DNA of 64,000 bases from Anodontia alba. Lineage: Eukaryota > Mollusca > Bivalvia > Lucinida > Lucinidae. The position numbers were made by a program, and so were the translations under genes. Each line of letters starts with the position of its first letter. The stretch's first letter is position 1. This document shows positions 8,830 to 19,675 of this stretch, one piece after another. The notes under the pieces were generated by a model. The model saw only the letters and a list, made by a program, of their open reading frames with translations. It was not told the origin of the DNA and did not search any database. Where the stretch lies: contig OZ024827.1 of assembly GCA_964016985.1 (NCBI GenBank), positions 113,261,953-113,325,952 on the forward strand, written 5' to 3'.

Positions 8830-10690
8830 TGGTCCAAACTAAAACGTTTTACTACTTTAATCATACACTGTAAATTTCAGCCATTAGTCTTAAATACATA
8901 TTGAAAAATGGGTTTTCAACTTTTCCCCATATACAAATCAATAGAGACGCAAATTTGACCTTGCCATAAAAAGGTCATTGGTCCACCTGTGTTTATCATT
9001 TGAACAAACTTGGTAGAGCTTGCGTCCTCGATGCTATATACCAAGATTCAGCCCCAAAGCTTTTTTGGTTCTGGAGAAGAAGATTTTCAAGTGTTTTTAC
9101 CATATATGGACATGGCGGCCATCTTTTTTAATTGCGCGGAACCATTTGAAGGAATTGGCAATATCCTTTCGACAGAAGGTTCATGTGAAATCTGGCGAAA
9201 ATTGGTCAAGCGTTTCAGAGAAGGACATTTAAAAATTACAAAATTGTATACATGTATATAGCCCAGTGACAAGGGCAGATAACCCCAAAGGGTTAAAATT
9301 TTTATTATAATTGAAATGTTTTACTACTTTAATCACACATTGTATGTTTCAGAAATTAGTCTTTAATACATTCTGAGAAAATGACGCAAATTTGACCTTG
9401 CCGTAAAAATATCAAAGGTCATGTTACGGTCATCATTTGAACAAACTTGGTTGACTTTGAGTCCTCGATGCTATATACCAAAATTCAGCCCCAAAGCTTT
9501 TTGGTTCTAGAGAAAAAGATTTTTAAGTGTTTCTACCATATAAAGGCATGGCGGCCATCTTGTTCAATTGCGCGGAACCATTTAAACAAACTTGCAATAC
9601 CATTTTGACAGAAGGCACCATTTGAAATCTGGTGAAAATTGCTCAAGCAATTTCAGAGAAGAAGACATTTAAAAATTACACAATTTTATACACATATATA
9701 GCCCAGTGGCAAGGGCAGATAATCCTCAGGTGCAAAATTTTGATTATAACTAAAATGTTTTACTATTTTAATCATACATTGTAAGTTTCAGCCAAAGTGT
9801 CTTTAACACACTTTGAGAAAAATGACTTTTCAACAGTTTCCCCATATAAATGTAATGGGACGCATATTTGACCTTGCCGTAAAAGGTCACAGGTCAACCT
9901 ACGGTCATTATTTGAACAAACTTGGTAGAACTTGAGTCCTCAATGCTATATACCAAGATTCAGCCCTAAAGCTTTCTTGGTTATGGAGAAGAAGATTGTT
10001 AAGTGTTTTTACCATATATGGGCATGGCCCCATCTTGTTCAACGGCGCAGAACCATTTGAACAAAAAGGCAATAGCCTTTTGACAGAAGGCATGTGAAAT
10101 CTGGTGAAAATTGCTCAAGCGGTTTCAGAAAAGAAGGCATTTTAAAAATTACACAATTTTATACATGTATATAGCACAGGGGCAAGGGCAGATTACCCCA
10201 GGGGACAACATTTTGATTATAACTAAAATGTTTTACTACTTTAATCACTCATTGTAAGTTTCAGCCATTAGTCTTTAATACATTATGAGTAATTAACTTT
10301 TCAACATATTCCCCATACAAATGCATGGGGACGCAAATTTGACCTTGCCGTACAACGGTCAAAGGTCAACCAAGGGTGATCATTTGATCAGACTTGGTAG
10401 ACCTAGAGTCCATGATGCTGTGCACCACAATTCCGCCTTGAAGCTTTCTTGGGTTTGGAGAATATTTTAAGTGTTTTTATTATATATTGGCATGGCGGCC
10501 ATCTTGGTTAACGAACCGTGACTATTTGTATAAATTTTCAATCCCCCTGTAACAGAAGGCTCCACATGAAGTTTGAAGAAAAATGGCCAAGGGGTTTCAG
10601 AGTAGAAGTCCTTCAAAGGTATGGACGGACGGACGGACGGACGACGATGGACGGCAAAAGATCACAATAGCTCATCCTGAGCCTTGCTCA
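8830..10690 (+). repeat. Tandem array of ~450-bp units (4 copies) with GGAC tail
   Basis: Four units are anchored by TTTTACTACTTTAATCA at about 8848, 9320, 9759 (variant) and 10232, a spacing of about 440-475. Each unit carries a GACCTTGCCGTAAAA...AGGTCA block, GATGCTATATACCA and a GGCGGCCATCTT block. After the last unit come a (GGAC)n tract at 10622-10650 and ATCACAATAGCTCATC plus CTCAGG. This monomer array plus GACGG tail is typical of pearl/Helentron-like bivalve elements. It lies in intron 2 of the NRF gene. Confidence 0.75.
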
Positions 10691-10891
10691 GGTAACTTAA
10701 ACTAAAAACTTAAACACTTAATTGATATTATGTGGGAACCAGAAAGGAATCTTGCCAGGGGAGGCGACTATCTCCCCTCCTAAAACTCCGTCTTTTACCC
10801 ACACTCATCAGGCCCAATAGCAACTAATATATCACTTTTCGTGATTGGCAATACCTCTAAGCACAATAAGACCGGTTGCAAACAAATACAG

Positions 10892-11146
10892 CATTATGAA
10901 AACACGCCTATTCAAATATACAGAAAATTTCACGTTCAAAAACTGAAAATTTTCAGATAAAAAACTCTGATATTTTCCATATTTCTGCTCAAAACATAGA
11001 TTGTGGCGAGGCGGTTCTAACAAGTAACCACAATCTATGTTTTTGAGAAAAACTAAGAAAAATAATATATACACCTGTAAACCCCAGTTTTACTATATAA
11101 AGTGAAGTTAAAGGGGTCAAAATTATATAGGCCTGTTTTCGTGATG
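10892..11146 (+). mobile_element. Family A MITE, copy 3
   Basis: Ends CATTATGAAAACACGCC and GGCCTGTTTTCGTGATG. The left hairpin arm has lost about 20 bp, so the central palindrome is asymmetric here. Confidence 0.85.
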
Positions 11147-11149
11147 AAA

Positions 11150-11520
11150 ATCCTACGTTTTGAAATCCGCAAGAAATGAATTTTCCGGATCAACCTATGC
11201 CATCACAAGATCAGATCGCACAGGTCGATCCGCGACCTCCTCAGTCATCCAATAACTATATGTTAAAATGTATTAATATTAATAAAGCTCTTCAGGCTTT
11301 ATTTAATTAAAGAGTGGTTTTTAATTAATAATTTTTTCGCCGGCGTTTAAACGTCGATAACATCTGCCGCTGCAGGCGGAATTGTTCATAACTATACAGA
11401 GCTTGATTGCGCAGCGCTTTCGTGATTACCCTTCATCATCTCAATATGAATTAAATAATGTTAAAAGGGGCGTAAAATCAATCGTCATCATCAACTTGAA
11501 GCATGAATAAATAAAGTATA
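11150..11520. other. Intron 2, unassigned
   Basis: No exon or element ends recognised. Confidence 0.4.
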
Positions 11521-11527
11521 GTTTTAC

Positions 11528-11700
11528 CTGTATAAATGCTGCCTTGAACTTAGCTATACAGTACCGCCCCTTGTATGCAGCAGTGCCCGATACCGATATG
11601 TTCACTTTGGCTTCAGTGGCGACGCATTCGTCGTAAGACCCAAGCCATAAGAACCCGCTATTAGTGACTCCACTATGAGGCTTACCCATGGCATCGAACA
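11528..11700 (-). CDS. NRF-domain gene, exon 2: core of the NRF domain
   Basis: Acceptor TATTTTGTTTCCTTAG, 173-bp exon, donor ATACAG|GTAAAA. The exon's first two bases (TG) complete a Met codon with the last base of exon 1, followed by exactly 57 codons. Key segments are FDAMGKPHSGVTNSGFLWLG, SYDEC and YKGRYC. W-A-x-x-M-x-D-A-x-G-K-P-x-S-G followed by W-L-G-S-Y-D-E-C is diagnostic of the NRF domain (extracellular N-terminal region of C. elegans NRF-6-type proteins). Those proteins transport or modify small lipophilic molecules; the biochemical activity of this family is poorly defined. Exit phase 0 matches exon 3. Intron 1 upstream is 9.4 kb. Confidence 0.9.
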
Positions 11701-11759
11701 CTAAGGAAACAAAATAACAATCTCATTTGGACCGTACTAGAAATAACGACGTGTTACGA

Positions 11760-12200
11760 CGCCAAATGTACAAACTTCTACATTTTGCATTGCATTTCAT
11801 ATAGTTGTTAGCGCCAAGGCAACACTATAGAATTTTTACGTTTTGCGTCGGTAGATACGCTAGTTACGTTTTTGCTCGGCGTTTCGACGAAATAAATAAC
11901 ACTGTGATCGGAAATTAGTCTGACTTTATGTCATACGGTAAGGTCGGCGTAGTTCACAGTACAGTGAGTTTCCTTATACAAACCGGACGGATGGACGAAC
12001 GACATAATGCAGCCAAATTCAAATGTACACTCCTTGAAAAGCTCTCTACTTTTCTTCATTTTGAATCGATATTGATCATATCGACGCAAAATGTAGCAAA
12101 GTAGAAAAAAAATCTTTAAAAGATTTTTTTCTACTTTTTTTGCGGTGGCATCAATGCAAAATCGAGAAATTTCTACATTATTTCATTTTGCGTTACAGCA
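11760..12200. repeat. Inverted-repeat-rich element (probable MITE)
   Basis: Near both ends are 'CTTCTACATTTTGC' and its rough inverse (GCAAAATCGAGAAA, TTTCTACATT). A perfect hairpin of GTAGAAAAAAAATC and its inverse around TTTAAAA lies at about 12101-12135. No frame. Boundaries uncertain. Confidence 0.35.
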
Positions 12201-12233
12201 CGGCATCTTCGAGCATCTGCGAATAACAGGTAT

Positions 12234-12512
12234 CATCACAAAAACATTCCTTTATAATTTTGACCACGTTAAACCCTACTTTTATATTGTAAAACTGGGG
12301 TTTACAGAGGTATACAATATTCTTCGTATTTTTGTTTGAAATATATAGATTATGGGTACTCGTTAGAACCGCCTTGCCGGGGCGGTTCTAACGAGTGCAG
12401 ACAATTTATATTTAGAGCAGAAATATGAAAAATATCAGTATTTTTTATCTGAAAATTTTCATTTTTTGGAGGTGAAATTTTCTATATTTTGAATAGGCGT
12501 GTTTTCGTAATG
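12234..12512 (-). mobile_element. Family A MITE, copy 4 (reverse orientation)
   Basis: Starts CATCACAAAAACATTCC and ends GAATAGGCGTGTTTTCGTAATG (quoted in reverse orientation). Central hairpin arms have GT-type wobble changes (CCGCCTTGCC / GGGGCGG). Flanking TAT is present on both sides, a possible short target duplication. Confidence 0.85.
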
Positions 12513-12519
12513 TATTCGC

Positions 12520-13007
12520 CAACATACCCCCATCACGTTATGCTAAAATAATATTTAATGTAGACTGACTTTTACAGACAAGTTTTCGGCTAGTTATGTC
12601 TAAATTTGCACAAAATTTGAATGAGTCAGTGACGTAACCAGAACGGACAAACACCCTGGAAAAAATCTCCATAGCATCGTTTTCAAAATGGGGCTGTTCT
12701 TAAAGGAAAAAAATTCGCTCCCAGAATTTAGTGAAATAGGGATTACCTTTATTATTTCTACCCTGTATATATAGGGGGAGGGAAGTAGCTGTATCTGAGG
12801 CCTTACTTTGCCTCAAGAATGTCACACAACAAGTTAGTAAACACGCGCGGATTTTGTCTGCCATATGATTTCTGCGCCTTGTCAGTTATTTCTGTATTAT
12901 ACATCATAGGGTAATTTTAATTATAAAATTTGGATACAGCCTTTTTTAATCACATTTCACAAGCATTCTTTCGAACCTTTAAATGTACTGAAAGCTAGAA
13001 TCCCAGA
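12520..13007. other. Intron 1, unassigned
   Basis: No exon or recognisable repeat ends. Confidence 0.4.
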
Positions 13008-13781
13008 AGCTAGCTACTTAGAAGTTAAATCTTACAAGGTATCAACCCAGAACTAGCTACTTAAAAGCTAAATCTTACAAGGTATCAGCCCACAACTAGC
13101 TACTTAGAAGCTAAATCTTACAAGGTATCAACCCAGAACTAGCTACTTAGAAGCTAAATCTTACAAGGTATCAACCCAGAACTAGCTACTTAGAAGCCAA
13201 ATCTTACAAGGTATCAACCCAGAACTAGCTACTTAGAAGCTAAATCTTACAAGGTACCAACCCAGAACTAGCTACCTAGAAGCTAAAACTAACATGGTAT
13301 CAACCCAGAACTAGCTACTTAGAAGCTAAATCTTACAAGGTATCAACCCAGAACTAGCTACCTAGAAGCTAAATCTTACAAGGTACCAACCTAAAACTAG
13401 CTACCTAGAAGCTAAAACTAACATGGTATCAACCCAGAACTAGCTACCTAGAAGCTAAAACTAACAAGGTATCAACCCAGAACTAGCTACTTAGAAGCTA
13501 AATCTTACAAGGTATCAACCCAGAACTAGCTACCTAGAAGCTAAAACTAACATGGTATCAACCCAGAACTAGCTACCTAGAAGCTAAAACTAACAAGGTA
13601 TCAACCCAGAACTAGCTACTTAGAAGCTAAATCTTACAAGGTACCAACCCAGAACTAGCTACCTAGAAGCTAAAACTAACATGGTATCAACCCAGAACTA
13701 GCTACCTAGAAGCTAAAACTAACATGGTATCAACCCAGAACTAGCTACCTAGAAGCTAAAACTAACATGGTATCAACCGAG
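13008..13781. repeat. 43-bp minisatellite, 18 units
   Basis: Eighteen contiguous 43-bp units have the core AACTAGCTAC, [T/C]TAGAAGCTAAA, then GGTATCAACCCAG. Two diagnostic variants occur: type A (TTAGAAGC..AATCTTACAAGG) and type B (CTAGAAGC..AAACTAACATGG), plus a recombinant B' (AAACTAACAAGG). Units 10-12 and 13-15 repeat the order B-B'-A, a higher-order 129-bp period. The array ends with three B units. It lies in NRF intron 1. Confidence 0.95.
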
Positions 13782-14093
13782 AAGCTTCTAATATTAGAGT
13801 CATAACGCATAGAGTGATAACGCATATATTTATGAGAGAGGGAGATACGCTTACATATTCTAACATGTACCTTTCTGGCTTTTTAAAGGTACTACCTATC
13901 TCTACGTACTGGCATATAGATTTCATATATGCGGACATTGAAAGTTTACTAACTGGGCGTGTGACATGCGTGTGGCAAAGTGAGACCTCAGCCACGGTAG
14001 GACACCTACACCCCATCCCCCATACCCATAAATGTTTCCATCATTGAATTTGGACATGCCGATTGCTGCAAATAGGGATGTCAATTAAAAATG
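13782..14093. other. Intron 1, unassigned open frame on both strands
   Basis: Overlapping open frames of about 80 codons occur on each strand, with no recognisable domain or splice context. Not called as coding. Confidence 0.35.

Positions 14094-14125
<32 letters not shown>
14094..14125 (+). repeat. Poly-A tract (32 A)
   Basis: Uninterrupted run of A. It could be the tail of a retroposed sequence, but no recognisable body precedes it. Confidence 0.9.
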
Positions 14126-14127
<2 letters not shown>

Positions 14128-14297
14128 TCAACCATTGTAGCTCCTGATGGACCGTCTCATCAGGATCCGCAATATTTGAGCAGGCATTTCATTTTGTCTG
14201 CAGGGCTGAGAGGGTAAAATCGAACAAAAAACACACTCAAAAAAGAAACCATCGCTAGGCAAAACTATGACTTGCTTTGAGGTCAAAAACACCAGAT

Positions 14298-14644
14298 CAT
14301 CACATAACATACCCATATAATTTTTTTACCCACCCCCTCCCTTAAACCCCATATTTTATATAGTAAAACTGGGGTTTACAGGGGTATACATTATTTTTCA
14401 TAGTTCTGCTAAAAAACAAAGGTCTAACGAGTTTTTTTTTTTATCTGAAAATTCCTCGCTTGGGGAAGAGATAGCTAATCTTAGTGCTTTTCGTACGTTT
14501 GTTCAATTTGCGCTTGTTTGGTTTTGTCTGTTTCCTCTTCCTCTTGGTGTCTGGGAAGGGCTGCGGTTTGTGATTGTGGCACTCTCTGGACTTTTCTCTT
14601 ACCTTTTTTTCCCTATATATTTGAATAGGCATGTTTTTGTAATG
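14298..14644 (-). mobile_element. Family A MITE, copy 5 (reverse, with foreign segment)
   Basis: Both inverted ends are present (CATCACATAACAT and GGCATGTTTTTGTAATG), with the AAACCCC..GGGGTTT stem. Most of the central hairpin is missing. A segment of about 155 bp unrelated to other copies (about 14455-14610) replaces the inner right part. Confidence 0.7.
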
Positions 14645-14966
14645 TGGAGTCCAATTTATCATTTATGACAATGACGAGCCATAAGTAGACTTAAAAAATC
14701 CCGGACATACGCTTCTACCTACATTTCCTTCCTTCAGGCTTGTGGGCATGATGGGCGAAGCTTGCTTACAAAGTAATGCTTACTATCCGCGGACGCCTGA
14801 TTACACCCGTTATTCTGGGGTCCATGTCTGTTGGTCTGAACATTCTGATTCGTTATTCGTTTACGGATTTATGAGATTAATTTATGCTTTGGGTACCATG
14901 ACCACAACTACTTATCAACTACACATAGCCCTTTTATCTTGTATAAGAAGGGTGCCCCAGTCTGAA

Positions 14967-15240
14967 CATTATGAAAACAAGCCTATTCAAATATACTGAA
15001 ATTTTTATCACCAAAAAGTATAAAAAATCAGATAAAATATTGATATTTTTCATATTTCTGCTCAAAACATAGATTTTGAGTATTCGTTAGAACCGCCTCA
15101 GCAAGGCGGTTCTAACGAGTACCCACAATACTTTTTGGCAAAAATAAGAAAAAAAATGTATACCCCTGTAAACCCCAGTTTCACTATATAAAAGTGGGGG
15201 TTTTATGGGGTCAACATTATATAAGCGTGTTTTCATGATG
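14967..15240 (+). mobile_element. Family A MITE, copy 6
   Basis: CATTATGAAAACAAGCC at the left, AAGCGTGTTTTCATGATG at the right, intact central hairpin at about 15070-15125. Confidence 0.85.
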
Positions 15241-15635
15241 GGTCCCAGAATCGTGTACTTTGCTGATTTCATAACAAATGTTCAATAAAATTAACTTCAA
15301 ATTTTTACTGATATTGGATACATATGTTCTGAGTATGTACACAGAATTTCATGAAAATATGTTTCAAAATAAAAATAAAAACACATGACATACATTTGCG
15401 GCACACACCGACGTCATACTTCTCAGTATGACATTAAAACATTATGTAAATTTGTGGTTACGTGTGTAGTTTGTTTAATTGTCATTCAAATGTTGGACCA
15501 TTTGTTGTGGTAACTGAAGTGTTAGTAAGTATATTTTATTTTCTAAGAGTGTTAAGCTTTAAAGTTTCAGCTTTAAAGTATGTGTTTACAGCAGTCACGT
15601 TTTCAAACTCGTGACATGAATAGGTTTGACTTTTA

Positions 15636-16483
15636 TTAGCTCGCCTGCACGAAAGTACAGGAAGAGCTATTGCACTATCCCCGGCGTCGGCGGTGGCGTT
15701 GGCGCCGGCGGTGGTGGCCGCGGCGTTAACAAAATGTTAAAGTTTTACTTTAAAGTTTTTAAGACCTTATATTTTCAAAATCCTGAGATGGATTTTGTTT
15801 ATATTTAGTATGAATATAGCTGTTGGTCAAAATTATTATTGGGCACTATCCTCACCCCTGCTAATGACCTAGAGGTCAAGGTCACGGAATTAGAAATTTT
15901 ATGTTAAAGTTTTGCGTCAAAGTTTTTAAGATCTCTTAATTCCTAAATCCTTGTATGGATTTATTTCATATTTGGCCTAGTTATAGACATTGGTCCAAAA
16001 TTTTATTCGGCACTATCCCCACCCCTGCTTTTGACCTAGAGGTCAAGGTCACAGACTTAGAAACTTATGTTAAAGTTCTGCATCAAAGTTTTTAAGATCT
16101 CTTCATTTCTAAATCCTTATATTTGGCTTCATTATAGTTTTTGGTCCAAAATTTTATTCAGCACTATCCCCACCTCTGCTTATGACCTTGAGAGTAAAGT
16201 CACGGACTTAGAAATTTATATTTAAAATCTATTCAGCACTATCCCCACCATATGACCTAGAGGTCAAGGTCATGGACTGAGAAATTTTATCTTAGTTTTA
16301 CCTCAAAGTTCTCAAGATCTTGTATCAGATCTAGTTTCAAATCATATTTTATTTAGTTTATATTTGGTATACAGATAGCTATGGAAGATGTTCTTCATCA
16401 AAAATTATATCCAGTACAACGTCTCCTCCACCAACTCCACCCCCTTTCCCTTGATCTGGTTTTAAAGGTGAGTTCAGGCGAGC
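15636..16483 (+). mobile_element. 'AGCTCGCCTG' element, ~850 bp, with internal ~160-bp repeats
   Basis: Begins TTAGCTCGCCTGCACG and ends with the inverse, CAGGCGAGC. A GGCGTCGGCGGTGGCG-rich block follows the start. Four degenerate repeats then follow, containing CACTATCCCCACCCCTGC, then TGACCTAGAGGTCAAGG, then TTAAAGTTTTGCGTCAAAG. No transposase. This head plus monomer architecture recurs in bivalve DNA; I infer a non-autonomous element. Confidence 0.65.
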
Positions 16484-16507
16484 CATTCTGTATGGCGACA
16501 GGTCTTG

Positions 16508-16680
16508 TTAACCATTGCCATGTTGAATAAATTGATGGCACGCCCACTCCTATCTGTCAGCCAATCAGATGATTTATCTAGGTTACTGATATAAATTCAC
16601 ATACTAAATGACAAATAATGTAGATTCATATCAATTGGCAGATCTGATCTAACATGTTTGCAAAGGCAGGGCATATCCGG
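16508..16680. repeat. Family E (piggyBac-like MITE) degenerate copy
   Basis: 'GTTAACCATTGCCATGTTGAA' starts like the family E inverted end but is diverged. 'CAGCCAATCAGATGA' and 'GTTTGCAAAGGCAGGGCAT' match the inverse of 17266-17479. The right inverted end is not seen. Confidence 0.55.
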
Positions 16681-16859
16681 GACCAGTAGGACTAGGGTTG
16701 ATTTTTTAAATTGCGTGTTTTGAACTTTTATTCGTAAATTCAGTTACCCAGATTCCGCCGTGATATATCTTCCCTGTTCTGGCACTGCTTTCGGTCTTAA
16801 GGTAAGATTCTGAAAGGGGAGATAACTGTCTGTCTTTCATAAATTTGCAGACCTACACT

Positions 16860-17125
16860 CATTTCAAAAACACGTCTATTCAAATATTTGAAAATTCTGC
16901 AACCAAAAGAAAGGAAAATTTACAAATAAAAAAATTCTGATATTTTTCATAGTCCTGCTCAAAGCATAGATTGTTGGTACTCGTTAGAACCGCATCGGCA
17001 AGGCGGTTCTAAACTCACAATCTATGTTTTTAGCAAAATAATGCATACCCCTGCAAACTCCAGTTTTTCTATATAAAAGCGGGGTTTTGAGGGGGTCAAA
17101 ATTACATAGACATGTTTTCGTTATA
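16860..17125 (+). mobile_element. Family A MITE, copy 7
   Basis: Diverged ends (CATTTCAAAAACACGTC and GACATGTTTTCGTTAT). The hairpin arm is shortened on the right (TTCTAAACTCACAATC). Confidence 0.8.
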
Positions 17126-17265
17126 ATTCTGAGAAAAAAAATCTTATCAGTACAATGGCGTTAGGCAGTTTTGCACATGTCTGATAATGTTCTGAATTTC
17201 GGACATCATGGTTTTACCCATGCTCACGTGAATTGGTACGTATTGCGCCCATTACACAAGGTTAA

Positions 17266-17479
17266 CCCTTGTCCTGCTGAACCAGGATATGCAGGACATG
17301 CCCTGCCTTTGCAAACAGTGTAGATCCAAATCAGCTTGCTTCTGAAGAAGCCAACTGATCTGGATCTGCAAAGTTTGCATTAAGTTTGTGAATTTATAGC
17401 AGCAATCAGGATCAAGTGTTCTGATTGGCTGAAAATTAGAAATGGGTGTGGCATCTTAATTTATTCAGCAGGACAAGGG
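17266..17479. mobile_element. piggyBac-like MITE (family E), complete
   Basis: Perfect terminal inverted repeats CCCTTGTCCTGCTGAA and TTCAGCAGGACAAGGG are flanked on both sides by TTAA (17262-17265 and 17480-17483). TTAA duplication with CCC..GGG ends is the mark of piggyBac-type transposition. It is 214 bp with no coding capacity. Confidence 0.75.
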
Positions 17480-17631
17480 TTAACTGACCGTCGCGGTATG
17501 ACCTTAATAATGTTGATTTGGCCGTAAAACTTCAAATCAACAACTCAACGGTATGAATCCTAGTAATAGCATGCTATAAATATTTAGACAGACATGTAAC
17601 CTAGATACACTTCTAAACCAGCGCTCTAATA

Positions 17632-17858
17632 TTAACCGATTTATGCAGAATGGACTCATCTTCATTATTTATTTGGACCAGTTCATTTCTAATATAAGGA
17701 GTGTCTTGTTAGTTTTTATTCTAATCATGTTTTAAAGCAGTTCCTTTCTTAAATGCAAACAGTGAAGACCCTGATCAGACGCCGCATTCCGCGGCGTCTG
17801 ATCTGGATCTACACTATTTGCCAAAGTCCATTTTATGGGACGATAGGAATAAATGGGT
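17632..17858. mobile_element. Family F MITE with internal GACGCCGC hairpin
   Basis: Ends resemble TTAACC(C/G)ATTTATGC and ATAAATGGGTTAA. Inside is a strong hairpin: AGACCCTGATCAGACGCCGC, ATT, then GCGGCGTCTGATCTGG. A near-complete second copy is at 50881-51116. Partial copies are at 1405-1450, 22440-22518, 24299-24362, 51345-51545 and 53400-53465. Confidence 0.7.
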
Positions 17859-18014
17859 TAAGTAGTTTAAGCGACAGGAAACAAGCTGTTGTGTTTCGCT
17901 CACACATATTGTCGCAATAAGCCATTAAATGAAATGTGGTATCCTTGATTAAATACATGATCTGTGTGTACTGTGGTCAGTCTCTTTATGGCATCTGTCA
18001 GATATGGTCCTAAA

Positions 18015-18094
18015 GGGTTATTGCGACAAATCTGTTTTTGCAATTTTTAAATTTCTCGCCTGACGGCTGAAAATTCAAAACTATGCAATAACCT
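18015..18094. mobile_element. Short MITE with GGGTTATTGC ends
   Basis: 80 bp with inverted GGTTATTGC / GCAATAACC; related to 4515-4630. Confidence 0.5.
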
Positions 18095-18142
18095 ATACTT
18101 CCAACCGTATCATGCACTTAAAACGTATGCATGTACTAAGCA

Positions 18143-18245
<103 letters not shown>

Positions 18246-18289
18246 CTGTTAGTGAAGTATAAATACACATAGGAGACACCCCAGAAGTG

Positions 18290-18720
18290 AGAAAAAAAGG
18301 TTTCTTTGGATTGCATAACTGTGCACTTTATTTTTAAAATTTGTTAATCGACGGATGCAATAGTTTCAAGTGATTGAGCTCCCGTCACCCATTTTCTGAT
18401 GTTAACATACACATATATTAAAATGAGACCAAAGTACACATAAAAAAAACGAAAATCGGAGACTCGGTTTAATTCTCTTCATATGCCAAAATATAGTTTG
18501 CGAAGCTGCATACTTCCCTAAGTCTTATAAAGGGCCACCAGGACATATGCAAACAGCGTAGACCCAGATCAGGCATTGAATACCGAAGACATTAAAATAA
18601 TATTTTGACTTGTAGCAAAAGGTACGGTCTTCGCTGACTGATCTTAATCTTTGCAGACCTTTATTGATCGATTAGTCGTAAGACACGTAAGACATACTTT
18701 AAACATATAGGCACATAAGC
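18290..18720. repeat. Fragments of dispersed families (H and F)
   Basis: 'GGAGACTCGG...TCTCTTCATATGCC' matches the family H repeats at 57330-57570 and 59310-59570. 'GCAAACAGCGTAGACCCAG' is a family F fragment. No exon seen. Confidence 0.45.
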
Positions 18721-19182
18721 AACAAGAGCACCGCCAGGCGGGCCAACATACGCCCGTTTACCATCTTACAAGGGTACCCTATCTATATAGCTGGACAATG
18801 GCGTAAAATATGTGGACTTTACAGATGTACGCTTTTTATGTTGCCATTGTTAACAATTATGGCGTGAAGAAGGATGGTCTGAAAAAAAATAGTCAGAAGC
18901 TCAAAAACTAAGAAAGGGAGAGCAATCTTTTTTAGGTGAGAGATTGTCTGAACCTCATACACATTACTATAAAGTTTTATCAAGATATTCTATATGGTTA
19001 CCTAGTTATGGCACGCATATAGATAGTGTGGAAAAACTAATCAAAGGGAAGTAACTCAGAAACTGAGTAAGAGAGAGCAATCTTTTGTATGTGACACACT
19101 GTCTTAACCTCATACACAATGCTATAATGTTTCATCAAGATTTTCAATATGGTAACCTAGTTATGGCATGCATAAGGATAGT

Positions 19183-19342
19183 GTGAAAAACAAAACAAAA
19201 AACAAAAACAAAAAACAAAAAAAACAAAAACAAAAACAAAACAAAAAAAAAAAACAACAAAAAAAAACAACAAAAAAAACAACAACAAAAAAAACAACAA
19301 CAAAAAACAAACAAACAAACAACAACAAAAAACAACAACAAC
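19183..19342. repeat. A/C low-complexity tract
   Basis: (CAAA)n- and (CAA)n-like sequence inside the monomer array; the open frames on both strands are artefacts. Confidence 0.9.
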
Positions 19343-19374
19343 TCATCAATGGGAAGTAATTCAGAAACTAAGAA

Positions 19375-19675
19375 AAGATTTATTGTGTTGGGGTTTAACG
19401 ACACGTCAACCCTTGTGGGTCATTTTGTGTCGTCTCCCAGAGAAAGGGAAAAAAGAGACAGAAGAGATAGCAGAAGAGATGAAAGAGAGGGACAGGGTAG
19501 AAAGAGGAACAGGAATGAAAGTGAAGAAACAGAAGAAATAAAAACATCACCTCCCTACCCTTACCTGCTACAAGGATAGCAGGCCTTGCCCAACTGTAAG
19601 CCAATATCAGCTGGACGCCCCGGTGACATAAGATACATGACACCTTCGCACCACCCGACCACCCCCCAACTAAGA
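19375..19675. repeat. Insertion of unrelated sequence in the monomer array (SINE-like?)
   Basis: Monomer sequence (GGGAAGTAATTCAGAAACTA) stops near 19370 and resumes near 19672 (CTAAGAAAAGAACAGCAATC). Between them lies GTTGGGGTTTAACGACACG, a purine-rich stretch and a proline-type CCACCCGACCACC region. The repeated 'AACTAAGAAAAGA' on both sides could be a target duplication. The class is unknown. Confidence 0.45.

Noticed and set aside
9010..10093. Open frames in the 450-bp array as a repeated protein
   Set aside because: Frames differ in length and strand between units and are broken in most copies, so they are non-coding.
14742..14999. 85-codon plus-strand frame after a TTTCCTTCCTTCAG acceptor-like sequence
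   Set aside because: No recognisable domain, no partner exon, and its 3' part runs into a family A element.
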